Below, in pieces: positions 1 to 13,000 of a stretch of DNA of 64,000 nt. The notes under the pieces were generated by a model. The model was given only the letters and a program-made list of their open reading frames with translations, did not search any database and was not told where the DNA came from. The DNA comes from Halichoerus grypus. Its lineage: Eukaryota; Chordata; Mammalia; Carnivora; Phocidae. Each line of letters opens with the position of its first letter. Position 1 is the first letter of the stretch. The DNA is taken from positions 86,485,313 through 86,549,312 of the forward strand of contig NC_135722.1 of NCBI RefSeq assembly GCF_964656455.1. Reading direction: 5' to 3'. The position numbers and the translations under genes are program-made.

Positions 1-354
1 ACCATATCCCTGCTCAACTGAGACCTCGGGGGCTCTGCTTCCCCCAGCTTCTTCCAGAGCATGGGTCAGGACTTTCCAAGGAGCACATACCCCCTGAAAA
101 TAAAAGGGAATATGCTGGACTTCAGAAAGCCAGGAGCACCGGGCTCTGGAGGTAGGAATCTGAGAGGCCTAGCGACACTTCTTCAGCTGACCCTGCACAC
201 ATCTCCCAGGAAGGGGGAATCCCTCGGTCCTAGCCTCCTGCTCTGCTGTTTATTGCCATTCTCACCTCAATCTCATCCCCGAGGACAGGGCCTCAGCCTC
301 AGTGAGATGGGGAGGCTGTCACATTTGTTTCCAGGCATGTTTTGTTTTGTGATT

Positions 355-560
355 ATCATCATGAACATTTAGTGAGCATTTATTATGCACCAAGTACAAC
401 ACTAAGCATTTTACTTGAATTAACACCCTTATTCTTCACAACAGCACGACAGGAAATATATTCATGTCATACCCACTGTATAAGTGAGCAAATCCAGAAT
501 ACCAAAGATTGTGTCACATGCTCAAGGTCATCCGGAAAATGGGGAACTGAGATTTGAACA
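355..560 (-). repeat. MIR SINE fragment
   Basis: Reverse-complement MIR body: 'TTTAGTGAGCATTTATTATGC' type start followed by AACACTAAGCATTTTACTTG and, later, TGCTCAAGGTCAT. Diverged from the consensus as I remember it. Confidence 0.65.
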
Positions 561-667
561 TGAGTGAGGCTTATTCTAGAACTCTAGATAGACCCTAATG
601 ACTCTCTGCCATCTCCCTAACTAGCCTCTCCTCTTCAGTGGTGGACTCTGCAAGCATTCATCTCTAC

Positions 668-705
668 TGGATGGATGGATGGATGGATGGATGGATGGAT
701 GGATG
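668..705. repeat. (TGGA)n microsatellite
   Basis: About nine uninterrupted TGGA units, followed by a short GAAT-rich tail. Confidence 0.95.
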
Positions 706-860
706 AAGAAATGAATGAATGAGTATCACACTCGCAGAAGAGTCCGAGTGGTCTCTACAGTAAGGGCACTGCCCATTTACCCCAGTCTGACCCAAGCTTT
801 CACCGCCTGGGGTCAGCTCCACTCAGCCCTCCTCCCACTGCTCCAGGACCCAGAACTCAC

Positions 861-1036
861 ATGGGCTTGGTGAAGAGGCCTGTCACCTTCTTACAGCTCT
901 TATTGTCGCCCCCACACACCCCACACTTGTCGAATTTCTTCTTGGAGCCCAGGTTCCCATCACAGCCAGCCTTGATGCACTTGCCTTGGACACAGACCGA
1001 GGTGGAGTCAGGAGTGCATGGTGTGCCATCCACCAC
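861..1036 (-). CDS. ADAMTS15: ADAMTS15 coding exon 7 (cysteine-rich domain, second part)
   Basis: 176 nt, acceptor CTGCAG|GTG, donor CCCAT|GTGAGT, ending in phase 2. Encodes [20 protein letters not shown], then [10 protein letters not shown] and the end of the domain at GLFTKPM, with the methionine codon split by the next intron. Identical in length to ADAMTS8 exon 8. The next exon would begin about the spacer and is not present between 1 and 860. Confidence 0.95.
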
Positions 1037-4000
1037 CTGCAGTGCCCCCCGCGGGGGAGAAAAGGAGAGAGGGGCAGCTCAGCCGGATGGATCCCCAAAG
1101 ACTTTCTCTCTGCTTTGGTCTCCTGCCCCACGCTCACTCACCTTGGGTGCCAACACGTAGAAGTAGCCGGTGCCATTGGCTCGGCAGATGAGCTTGCACT
1201 TGTCCCGGGGAGAAACGCCGGAGTACTTGGGCACCCACGCCACGGCAAGGGTGAGCCGGTTGGTGCTATGGTTATAGCCATTGAAAGCCTCACACTGCTC
1301 CTCCCGGAAGCTCTTGCCTGAAGCTGAGGAGGGAGGAAGAACAGGCAGGAAGCTAAAGGGAGGGGCGGTGCAGGGAGATCCCTCCCCAGAATGCTCAGCC
1401 ACCTGCGGATCTCAGCAGCTCTTACCCTCAGCCAAGTTATCCTCATCACTGACACCACTCCATGTCAAAGAACTAAAGTAGGCTAGGACCAAAGGATGCA
1501 GGTCACAGAGGATCATGCATCCCCCAGGCACTGTGCCACCTTCCACAGTAATCTGGACTTCGATTCCCTCTATAACAGGTATCCCGGACAGTTTTGGGCT
1601 ATCAAACCCTTCAGGAGTCTTTTGAAACTATTTTCAGAATGTTATCAAGTGGATAAAATAAATCACATAGGTTACAAACAATACCAATTATATGATATAC
1701 AACTCTCAATATATATTGAAACATATTTGTGATATTTGCGCTTCCTTGTTAACCCATTACATAACAAGATTCAGTGATGAGTCTAATAACCACTGTCATT
1801 TTCAAGTAGTGATGACAATAAATGGCATTCTGAGAAACCCCAACAACTGAAATGCCATATGAAAATATCCACGATTTCTACTGGTGACAGAGTCACGGGT
1901 ACTAGTAGTATTACAGGTTGTTGCCTGATTAAAAGAAATAATAAATTTTAGATAGAAAGAGTAGTAATAAAAATATTAAATTTCTAATTGAAGGAAATTA
2001 AAAAAGACTAGTAAAAATAGAGATGTAATTTCCTTCCCACCCAAGTTCATGGACCCTGGATAAAGAACTCTTGCTTATGAAGATGGGCTTGTAAGCTCTT
2101 AACTAAAGGGCCATCTGGTGTGTCATACCCTTGGGCCACTTAGCATCCCAGCCTAAGCATCAAGAAGAAAACACTCCTGCCCAAGGGGAGTGGGCAAAGA
2201 AGTGATCCCAAGAGGAATCTGCTCCTTGGCACTTCCAGACTTTGTGCTAGGGGAGAGAATCTTGACTGTGTAATTTGCAGCCAAGAAGTGGGGGGGGGGG
2301 CAGGGGGAGGGGCCCTCCCCTCCTTACCTGAGCTGGGGCAGGGCTCCAGGTTGCAGGATCGGTATTTCACTCTCACTCCCTCGCAGTACTTGCCCCCGTT
2401 GGCAGGGGTGGGGTTGCGGCACTGCCTCCGGGACAGCTGCACGCCCCCACCGCAGGTGCGCGAGCAGGCGCCATAGGGCTCCCATTTGGCCCAGGAGCCG
2501 TCCACCTATGAGAAAGAGTCCGTCTTACTCCTGCAGGGGTTGGGATGCACATCCACACCCTGACCCTGCAGAAGAGTTACACGGGTACAGCCTCCATGAT
2601 CCCATCCCACCAGAAGGAAATCCACTGTGTATCCCAAGGGAAAAATGACAAGCAAATGGTCAGCGTACACGGCGCCCACACAACACTTCAACCTGGTAAT
2701 TAGCAAATGCCAGCCACACCCAGTTATAAATGAGGTTGCTCAGAAGAGAGACCTCTTTGGGCTCTGGGGTCAGGTGGCCAAGTTCTATCATCGCCTCTGC
2801 CCTCACCATATGGGTGGTCTTGAGCAAGTAGTAAAACCTCTTTAAACTTCAAGTGCTTCATCTGCAAAAATGAGGCCAATAATACTCAGGTGTGAGATCA
2901 GACAGAAGTTTAAATGATGCAACGTGTATGAAAATTCCTAGCTCTGTGCTTGCCACCGAACTAGAGTTCAAAGTTTCTCCTTACCTATTGTTAGTGTATT
3001 TACAAGAGTCTCTAAATCTACGGCAGAGGCAGCCCCCAGCCTTGCCAGGAAATCTTGTTGCCATAGATGTCTGAATATTTTTATTTGTAAATGTTCCATA
3101 ATTCCGACTTCTCTCCAAACCAGACTGAACCAGATCTTAGGCTCAATCAGCGGCTGAATTTAAGAAAGTTTCACCATAAGAGGTTCTAATGTTTGTGCTC
3201 GGAGGAGACGAGGATAGGAAACTACAAAGCAATCCCAAAACTCTATTTGGCTTCGAGGTGAATTAGGCAGTGTTGTTTCATTTTTTAAGAGGGTGGAGAA
3301 GGGATAGAAAATGTATCCTCTTCATTATGTTTTTCTTAGGATGCCAGTAAAGCAAGTTTTCATCCCCTGAACTCACATCAGTCAGGCAACAGAGGAAGCA
3401 GCCCAGTTGTACAAGCCTGGGATTAAAATGCTGTCATACGTCATCCAAAGTGACTAACCCGCATGGAGCTAATCAGGAACTGGCTGCATGTCATCTAAAT
3501 ACTTTAACTTATGCCCACATGCAGCATAGTTATTCTATCTGCCCTTCTGTCGTATAGTTCTTGCTTCATGGTGTCACCACGTCTCTCCTCCTATGAAAGA
3601 AACACTTGCCGATAGCCCTGCTTCTTCCTCCAATAACGTCCCACCTCATTCCAGCCTTCCATTTCCTAAGAGGGTCTACATTTGCTCCTTGCACCTCTTC
3701 CCTCCTCAGTACCTTGCAATATGGGCTTGGTCCCCATCACACCAGGGAAGCTCTCTCTCAAAGAGATGACCATCCATAAACTGAAAGAGTCTAAGCTTAG
3801 ACCTTGTTGTCTCCAGTTTTTCTTCAGTTCTTAACATTGTCTCTGTGGCTTCTGAGATGATGCTGTGTGGTTGTTGTTGTTGTTGTTGTTGTTACTATTG
3901 TTTTTAGCCTGGTATCACTTTTTCCTACCTGTTCCTACAGAAAACATTCATCCCCCAGAAAACACTCCTGCCCTGCCGTGTGCCATTCATTCACCAAATA

Positions 4001-7000
4001 TTTGTTGAATTCTTACTAATGGCTGGCACCATGTGCAGCAAATCCCTGCCCTCGAAGTGACTGCATCCCAGCAGAAAAAACTAAAAATAAGCCAGTGCAT
4101 ACAGAATGTCAGGAGGGGCTAAATGCAGGTGGGAGAGGGACAGAGGGAGGGCCTTGGTGAGGTGGGCTACTCTATATTACAGGGGGTCACAGAGGCTTCA
4201 CTGTAGAGGTGACAGCAGTGCAAAGGCCTGAAGGAAGTACGAGAGGGACTCGTGCAGATATGAGGGAAAGAACTCTAGGCAGAGGGAGCAATGCCAAGAC
4301 CCTGAGGAAGGACAGGCCTGGAGTATTCCAGCATCACAAGAGCAAGAGAAGCAGGAAATGAAGGCAGAGATAGGGTTCACCATCCTGAGCATGGAGGAGA
4401 GCCCCTGAAGGGTTCTGAGCATGTGGCATGACCTAACCTACTTTTAAAGGATCTCTCTCACTGCTATGGTGGGAACAATCTGTGAGGAGCAAGACCAGCA
4501 ACAAGGAGATCAGTTAGGGTGCAAGACCAATAATCCAAGGTAGCTTGGCGCAGGGTGATCGCAGATAAGGTAGTAAAAAAAAAAAAGGCTCAATTCCGGC
4601 TCTATTTTGAAGATAGAGTCAACAGAAATTACTGAAATATCAGATGGATAGATGTGAGAGAAAAAAGGGTTGGCACGAGCAATGGGAGGATGGAGTTGCC
4701 AAAGCAGGTTCAGGACAGATGATCAGGAGCTTGGTCTTACAGATGTTATGTTTAGGATGCTTATCGGCTATCCACATGGAGGCATCAAGACTCAGTGAGG
4801 CATGCCAGTCTGTAGTTCAGGACAGAGGTCTGGGCTGGAGATACAAATCTGGGGGACTTCAACGTATAAATGTAAACGGTACTTAAAGCCTTTGGTCTAG
4901 ATCACCTAAGAGGTCAGTGTGGACAGTGACAAGGGCTAAGGACAGAGCTAGAATGCCTAACATTGGAAAAACAAGAGTGTGAGGAAGACCCAGTGAAGGG
5001 GACCAGAAGGGGCAGCTAGTAAAGGAGGAGGGAAACCAAGACACAGTGGAGCCTGTGTTCCCAGGGGAGATGGTAATCAGCTGTGTCAAATGCTGCTAAC
5101 AGGTCAGGCAATATGAGGAATGATAATCAATCACTGACTTCAGCAGTGTAGAGGCCATTTGGCGACCTTAGTGAGAGTTATTTTTAGAGGAAGAGTAGGA
5201 CTGAAAGCCAGACTGGAATGGGCTCCAGAGAAAAAATGGCAAGACGCGAACTGGAGAGAACAATTTCATACCACTCTTTCCAGGAACTTTGTGGGAAGGG
5301 GAGTCGGAGAGATACACTGTGATTTATGGAGAGGAAGTAGGATTAGGAGAAGTTTTGTTTAAGGTGGGAGGAATTACAGCAAGTTTGTATCCTAATGGGA
5401 ATGATTCCACTCAAGAGAGGGGAAATCTGACACTACAGAAGAGAGATCAAGAATTAAAGGAGTGTTTTCCTTGAATAGAGGGGACAGTATCAGTGCAAAG
5501 CACAGCTCCGGGCCTCCAATGAGAGCGTGGACAGCTCATCCATCGCAAAGGAGGAAAGGTAGATATTACAGGCACCGAAGAAGGGCGGACAGCGGATGTG
5601 GCGGTGGGAGATGGTGGAAGTTCTCTTCTGATTACTTGATTGCTTCTTTTTTCTTAATGAGATAGGAAGAAAGGTCACTGGCAAAAGTGGAAATGAGGAG
5701 AAAGAGTCAGTAATGGAGGAGAGAGGCGAAGGTGTGACATGATCGTGTAGGACGCTGGGAGGGCGGGCCCACCTACATTGTCAGGTTATGAGTTCAAACT
5801 GAGACCGCTGAGCACGGTTTCATGTCTTTCTCCAGCCACACTCACCCACAATAGCACAGTTGAACACATGGGAGCTGGATTCCACCAGGGCAGTGCCTTA
5901 TCCAAGCGAGTATAGCTGAGAGAGGCAGGAACATGGGAGCTGAGAGAGGCAGGAACAGTGCCTTATCCAAGCGAGTATAGCTGAGAGAGGCAGGAACATG
6001 GGAGCCATGAGTGTACATGAAGAAGTGATTTTAACAATGGTCCATGGAATCTCAAGAAGAAGGTTGATGAGGGCATGAGAAGAGCAAGTGGGACTGAAGA
6101 ATTGTTGGAGTCCAAAACTTAGAGGGCTGGACAACAGGGCCTTGGTGGTCAGAGTGTGATTCTTGCAACTGAGATCCCGGGGAGCCAGGGAGGCTGCATG
6201 ATTAGGAAGATGAAGTTTGTGCTTTGACCTCTGCTGATTAGGGCAGTGTCCTCTGTGAAGGGCCAGGGTGGTAAAGGGATTGTCCAGAGAAGAGATTGAG
6301 GACATAGCGGATTTTGCTGCTGATGGACTGTCTTTCTATATGCTTCTCAGATCACATTTCCTATATCCAATATCCTCTTGGGCAACGTCTTTATCCGCTA
6401 GACTCATCTTCCCAAGAGAAGGAGCTGACCACGGTTGGTCTGTCCTCAGGACCTTCTAGTTTAAACCCACAGCCTGATGGTCAAGGCTACCCCAGACTAG
6501 CCCTGAACCATGCCCCCAAAGATCTTTCCCAAACAGCCCTCATCCATCCACCCCTCCAGCTTGCCCCACCTCCCTAACTTTGCTCCATCTCTGCCTGATG
6601 AGAGAGCCTACTCATCCCTCAAGGCTCTCTTTAAATCTGACCTCCTCACCAAAGTTTGTTCAGACCTCTCTAATCATCATTAATCTCCCATCCCTTCTTC
6701 TCCCATGACACGTTTTCACACTTCAGTCTTAACACAGAACACACGTGTCTCTGCGTCTCGGACCATAGTAACATTTCTAGTTTCCCCACTAGACTGTGAG
6801 CCCACTGAGAGACAGCCCAGGTTTTATTTCTTTTTCTGACTACCACATTACCTCACACAGTTCTCTAAATACAGTGGGCTGGTGCCCAATAAATGGCTAA
6901 TGGTTTAATTAAATATAGGTTTCCAAAACACAGAAAAAGATTTTACATAATTGTGTACCAAACCCAGCTCAGGGCAGCCAATATGTCCATGTACATAAAA

Positions 7001-10000
7001 CCCCCAGTCAAGCCCCTCTGCAGCCGAGGCAGGGGTGGGAAAGGGATCATCCTCACCAGGATCAAGGGAGAGGATGGATGTCTTATTCCTGTCTGAAAAA
7101 GTCCCAATCCCTTTGCGACCCCAACCCCAGACCTGAAGAGTTTATTATATTCAGAGAACATGTGGGGTTTGGGATTTGTTCTGATTCAACTGTTACTCCT
7201 TTTTACCAGGAAAAAAATAACTTTTGCTCTATTATGTTTCAGCTTCAAAAAACAATCTTGACAAAAAGTGAAGCTGGGTTCGGGATGCAGCAAATTACTG
7301 CAGCTTTGCCCAGGGATCTGCTTCCTTTCAGCTCTGAGGCTGGCTCACCTCTGGCCCAGAGCTCCCTGGAAACAAAACACGTTCAGAAATAGCTGATAAG
7401 GGGAGGCTGGAAGGAGCCAACAAGTGAGGAATGTCGAATAGCTAGTGTTGGGCTTTGGGTTCAGAGCTCCTCCCCAGGTAGGATGAGGCCCAGAGCTGAG
7501 GGCTGGACCTCCTGGCGCCCCGTGAGAGACTTCTCTCACATGTCTAAGGAAGGCTTCGGCAAGTTCTCTAACCTACCGTATGTCTTGTCTCCAGTCTCAG
7601 AGTCAAGACGGGGAGAGGACCACAGACAGGGAAACAGAGGCACAGCGCTGCAAGCCTGTTGCCCCTGGAGGCCTCCGAGTCCACCCCCTGCCTCCCAGCA
7701 GCCCCGATGCGCAGCTCCCACACACTCACCCTGTACTTATTGAGGTTATGTCTCTCCACACAGGTCCCCTTGAGGCAGAACTTGCCTTCGCCGCAGCTGG
7801 TGCCGTCTGCCCAGGGGAAGTGGCGGGTCTGGCACACCATCTGCCCTTTCGCCTTGCCAGTGCACCACAGCTTGGTGCAGTACTGCATGTAGGGACAGGG
7901 CTTCGAGCCCACGCCAAAGGCCAGCTCACACTGCTGGCTCAGGGTGTAGCTGGCCCCTGGCAGGTCCTCAGGCAGGGAGATGGGCTTGCTGGGTGGGTCC
8001 AGGAGACAGTCGCCTGCAGGGAGCCAAGGGCATTCGTGAGAGAGGAGTTGAGAAAGGTGGGACGTGGCTGGCCCAGAGTCTAAATGGTAAGGAGACAATG
8101 AAGCAAGGTCCAGTGGAATGGACCCCCTTGAGAGCCCGACTCTTTGGGGTCACGCATGCCTTAGACAATAGAAGACAGGTCCAGAGAGGTGGTGAGCACT
8201 CTCTCCAGGGACAGCGCCCAAATCCCTCCTCTGTCCTCCTGGCTTACCATGCCCACTATCCAGGAAGTCGGTGATGATGGCAGCGCTGCAGGCTGACCAG
8301 GGGTTGGCACGGTCAATCTGGATGAGTGTTGGAGACATCATGTGGTTGGCTCGGAGTTTCCCAAACACCTCCTCACACACTTTCACATTGTCATGGGGCA
8401 TGTTGAACACGTGGCCTGTGGGGTAAGGCAAGAGGACTCAGAGGGCAGAAGGATGTGGGCTCTGCAGTTTTAAAAGGAGGGGGGATCAGCTGGGGAAGCT
8501 AGAGAGCCTACGTCAGCAATTTTCAGGCTGGTCATTTCGACCTAGTGATAGGCTGCTTTGCAAATGTCAAGATGGTGTTCTTGTGTTCTCGGTCCTGGCC
8601 ATCAGGCTATGGGCTCAGTGAGGACAGCAGGGTATTTAAAATATTCTCCCCTTAGTGCCTAATTGATGAGATATTCTGGCTGCTGAGTCAGACAATATCA
8701 CTGGCCAACTGCGCTGGGGCAATAGGAAAAAATAAAACAAAGCCATTGCTAAGGCAGACTCTGACCCTAAGAAGGAATCCCTAAGGCTTTAGGACATGAG
8801 GAAGCAAAGACAAATGTCTACCCCCTGCCCAAAGCACTCAGGACAAACCCAGAAAGACCCCAGAAGGGAGTCTTCCCCCCTCCACCCAAGAACCCCCTCT
8901 AGCCTTACCCAGCTCATGGGCAGTGGTGAAGGCTGATGGAAGCCCATCATCCTCGATCACAGAACAACTTCTCTTGGGGTCGCACATAGTGCCCACATCA
9001 GCCATGCCCAGCGTGTCACAGGTGGTAGCCCCACACAGGTCCTGCCGGGGTGGGGGGGGAAGCAGAAGCCAGCCAGAAATTAGTGACAGGTACAGTAGGG
9101 ACCTGATGGGAAGAAAAGGCATCCTATGGGATGTTCCAGCTCATCCCCGCTCCCCATCCAACCAAGCCCAGCACCTTCCTAGCCAGGTCCTTTCTCCTAA
9201 GGGGTTGCAGGGCTATTCATGGAATCAACCCAGGCTGAGGGAGGAGGCTTCAGGAAGAAAGCCTTGTGGCTCTCTAAGAAGATTCTACCCAAATCCTACT
9301 CAGGGAGATCCCGTAAGGAGGTACAAAATTAAACCATAAGGCCATTGCTTTATATAGAGACAGATTTCCAAACCAGAAAATGGTGAGTTCCACAGCTGGG
9401 CGAGGTTCTGGTCAGGGCTGACTGAGGCAGGTGGGGGCGGAAGGTCAGTGTGTTCCTCATCCGGAGTCAGCCCTGAGCCATCTCAGTCCTTGCTGAGCGA
9501 TTGCCTTTGGACAACCATGAATTAAGCTCAGATTCTCAGCCAAAGGTTCACGGGCCAAGGACCCGCCCAAACCAGAGATTTGGCTTCCTTGGGCTGGGAG
9601 GGGGCAGACTGAGGTGGATACTAGCTGCTATCCAGACACAGCTCAACTGGCTGCAAAAGCTCAAGGGGACCCCTGGCTCACTGGCTGCTAGGAAGAAAAA
9701 AGAAATGGATCACCGCCTAAGATAGTCCCTCCTTTTGTACTAAAACTTGCAGCAGACGCTAAGACTTCCTGCAACAACCCTATTGGGAAGCACTTCCAGG
9801 GATGTGAAAGGGCAAAATGGGGCACTGGGGGCGGATATCTCAATGAATTTATTGAGCATCGTGGGCCAGCAATGCACCTACATACCTTAAGAGCCCAGGA
9901 GTTGGAAATAGGATAAGATACTTGTCACTTAACAGAGAAGACACTGTTGAATCAGTGATACTGGGATTGTCTTCATTACATCCTTGCCTTTCTTTAGAGT

Positions 10001-13000
10001 TAACAAGAAACTACTCTAGGTATCATAATCCCCAGCAGCGTTAGGCGGCAGATATATTATTATACCTATTTGTCAAAGGTGAAAACTGAGGCTCATGCTC
10101 ATAGTTAATCATGGTGATGATTTATTAAATGCTGACATCGTGTGTGCACCTCACATGCATGACCATATTTCATCCTCGCAACAGCCCACTGGAAGAATGA
10201 CAGCTATTAGCACCTTCCGCAGACAAGGAAGCTGAAGCTTAGAGAGGTCCAAGTCGCACAGCAGAAACGTGCACTGGGGTCTGTATGATTGGATATCATC
10301 AGCACTCTTTCCACCACGTCCAAAGCTGATTGCTCAGCAACTCCTAAGTTAACTCTCCAGAGAAAGAGCTGTGTGTGTTCTCCATGGGAGCCAAGGTGTC
10401 CGCATAAACACACCCAGAACTGTTCTCAGTTTCCGTTCCCTTTAGGGCTTTGCGCACGTGCGTGTGCAGGCACATGCTGACATGGGGGGAAAGGTGGGCA
10501 GCAGACTTAGTGGGGCCAGGGGGCATAGGAGGAAAGTGGTCAGAGTACAGAAAATCAGCAAAATTTAATCCAGAGCACTCAGAAGTTTACCACCTGAGCA
10601 GTCAAACTTGGCTTCCCACGGTCAGGTGATAGTCACACCTCCTAATGAGTTAACAGTTTCTCTGGTCAAAGAACTGAGAGGGCGATCAGACTCCAGAGTA
10701 CACCGGTCATCAATGAGTGATGCATGCCCAGCCTTGATCTGCTGTCCTGGGCTCACATGTGGCATGTATGCCACTTCGGGGAACCCTTGGGGTGAACTTC
10801 AAATTTCCTATCTTCCAAATACTCTTCCCTCTCCAAAGGCTCACCCTTCCAGAAAGTTCTCCTTCCGCTAGAGTTCTGAAACCTAGAAGAGTTTGGGAGG
10901 GGAAGTCCACCAGACAAGCAGTTTAGGGAATATGACTGCTGAGGAACAGGACTGGGTCGCACGGAACAGCCTGTGAATGGAGGGAAAAGGGGGCAGGGGA
11001 CCAAGAGGGAAGGAATGGAGGTTTGCATGGGGGCATGGGGCAGGGGGTGGGGGAACTGGGCCCATTTGTCCCTGGACACTACAGTATAGCATCCCCACTA
11101 AGGCAGGAGTCTCTGAAAACTCTTGTCTGGTGGTCACAGCCCATAAGGAGAGCCTGTAGGACAAACACAACACTACCCCAGGGCCACCATGCACACTCAC
11201 TGCTGACTTTGTGTAAGAGAAAGGGCATGGGAGGAAGAACCAAGAAGGCTAGATTCTTGTCCTGGCCCCACCACAAAGTAGATGTGTGACTTTGGGCAGG
11301 TCACTTCTCTCCTCGAGGCCTCAGTTTCCTCCTCCGAAGAAGGGCCAATTCTCAACTAGAACCCAGACTGGAGCAGTGCCTTAATTAAGCCTCTGCTCCT
11401 GCCCCGATCCCAGGGTGCTCGGCCCCTTTTGGCCCTCTAGGTTATAAAAGGAACACACAGAATGATATACTTGAGAATGGAAAGAACCCTGATTTGTCTA
11501 CTAACCCATGACACTAAATCCCAGAAAAGGGAAGGTCACCCACGTGGACATTCAGAGTCCTAGCCGCTGCCCTGCTCAGCAGAAATGGTGAGGCCAGATT
11601 GACAGCTCAGCCACTGGACCTCCGCTGCCCAGCAGCCCGCCTCTGCCGCTGGAAGGTCCTTAAAGCCAAGAGCCTCCTTCCTCTCTGGGAGGGTGGATTC
11701 TCTCTGGAGTGAAGACATGCAGCTGCAGGCCCTTCCTGGCCAGGAGCAACCTGTTCTTTCCATCAAGAAATCCCGGTTTCCCTGGATCAAACAAGAGGAA
11801 CAAGGAAGGAGCCGGCAGATTTCCTGAGGGTCAGGGTGTAGCTGAGAGCAGCCAGCCTGCAGTAACCAGTGTCTTCACTGTGGGAAGATGCAGCTGTTTG
11901 GGGTCAGAGGCTCTGCCTGTCCCTCTTCCCCCAGTCAGGGACTTCAGTGAAGAATCGCTGGACCTGAGTTCTTTGAACGCCCACAGGCGAGTGCGCAGGG
12001 CTCAGAAGCGCCTCATTTGTGGCACTGAATGTCTCCACCCTTCTGGAATGAACTCAGATGCACTCAAATGGCTTTAACCTCTTCAGCTCAGGCACTTGTC
12101 TCCAGGAATAGAAACTGTTCAGGTTCCTTCTGCCTGGAGAGTGTAGGCACTTCCCACCCAACCCCTACCTACCTCACTATTTCTGGTAATTTGCCATTTC
12201 TCCTTGAAGCTGCGGCTGCTTTTCCAGATGACCCAAGAATCATCTTGGCCAAGAACCTAGCCCTCCCAGATTATTGTTTTCTAACTGTCCTTCTTCATAA
12301 AATAATTTAGGATTGGAGCCACAGTTTGAGAGAAAGCAAGCAGGCAAGCACCTTGCAGTGGCCCAATCCACATTTCCCACGCTCACTCCCACCACGCCCC
12401 ACCAGGACTCCCCACAGGCCTCCTTCTCACCTCCTCTCATTTCCCCCTGCCATGTACTGAGATGCTCATATTTTCCAGCAGTATGGAGGGTGGAGGACCC
12501 ACATAAATCAAGCACGTTAACTTTTTTTTTAATGTAGCGGAAGACACATGTTCTCATGTAGCCAACTTCCTACTCATGGAAGGGCTGGGCTCATCTTCAT
12601 GGCCACACCATAGCACCCGAGTATCACACTCACACAACCTCAGAGCCATCCTCTCATTCTGCAGATGGGGAAACTAAAGCTCAGTGGACTAAGATTGCTC
12701 ACCCAAGGCCACACAGTTATTAACATGGGAACAGGACCCCATGCCTTTTGACACCAAGGCCGGCAATGGTCTTCAGGCTGAACCACAGCATGCTAGTCAG
12801 GATACCATAATTACTATGGAAAACCACCCCGCACTGGTATTAATACTGCACCTTTACTTGTTTCTCATCTGAATTTCTGTCATGCATCACTGTATTTCCT
12901 TGTCCAACCCCAAATCCACTGCTGTTTGTAATCCCCAAGCATGGGATTGCAATTCTGCGTGTCTGGGCAATGTGGCTAAGGATGCCTGGTGAAGAAGAGA

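Larger units (their letters stand above)
1..860 (-). other. ADAMTS15: ADAMTS15 intron 7, window edge
   Basis: Start of the intron following exon 7; it runs off the left edge. It holds a MIR fragment (about 355-560) and a TGGA microsatellite (668-705). I see no spacer-domain coding sequence on the minus strand here. Confidence 0.75.
2506..7729 (-). other. ADAMTS15: ADAMTS15 intron 4
   Basis: 5.2-kb intron. Contents: MIR fragment (about 2770-2910), GTT microsatellite (3870-3892), a long fossil LINE in minus orientation (about 3965-6260), a 65-bp tandem duplication (5891-6003) and an L2 3' end (about 6590-6900). No additional exon seen. Confidence 0.85.
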
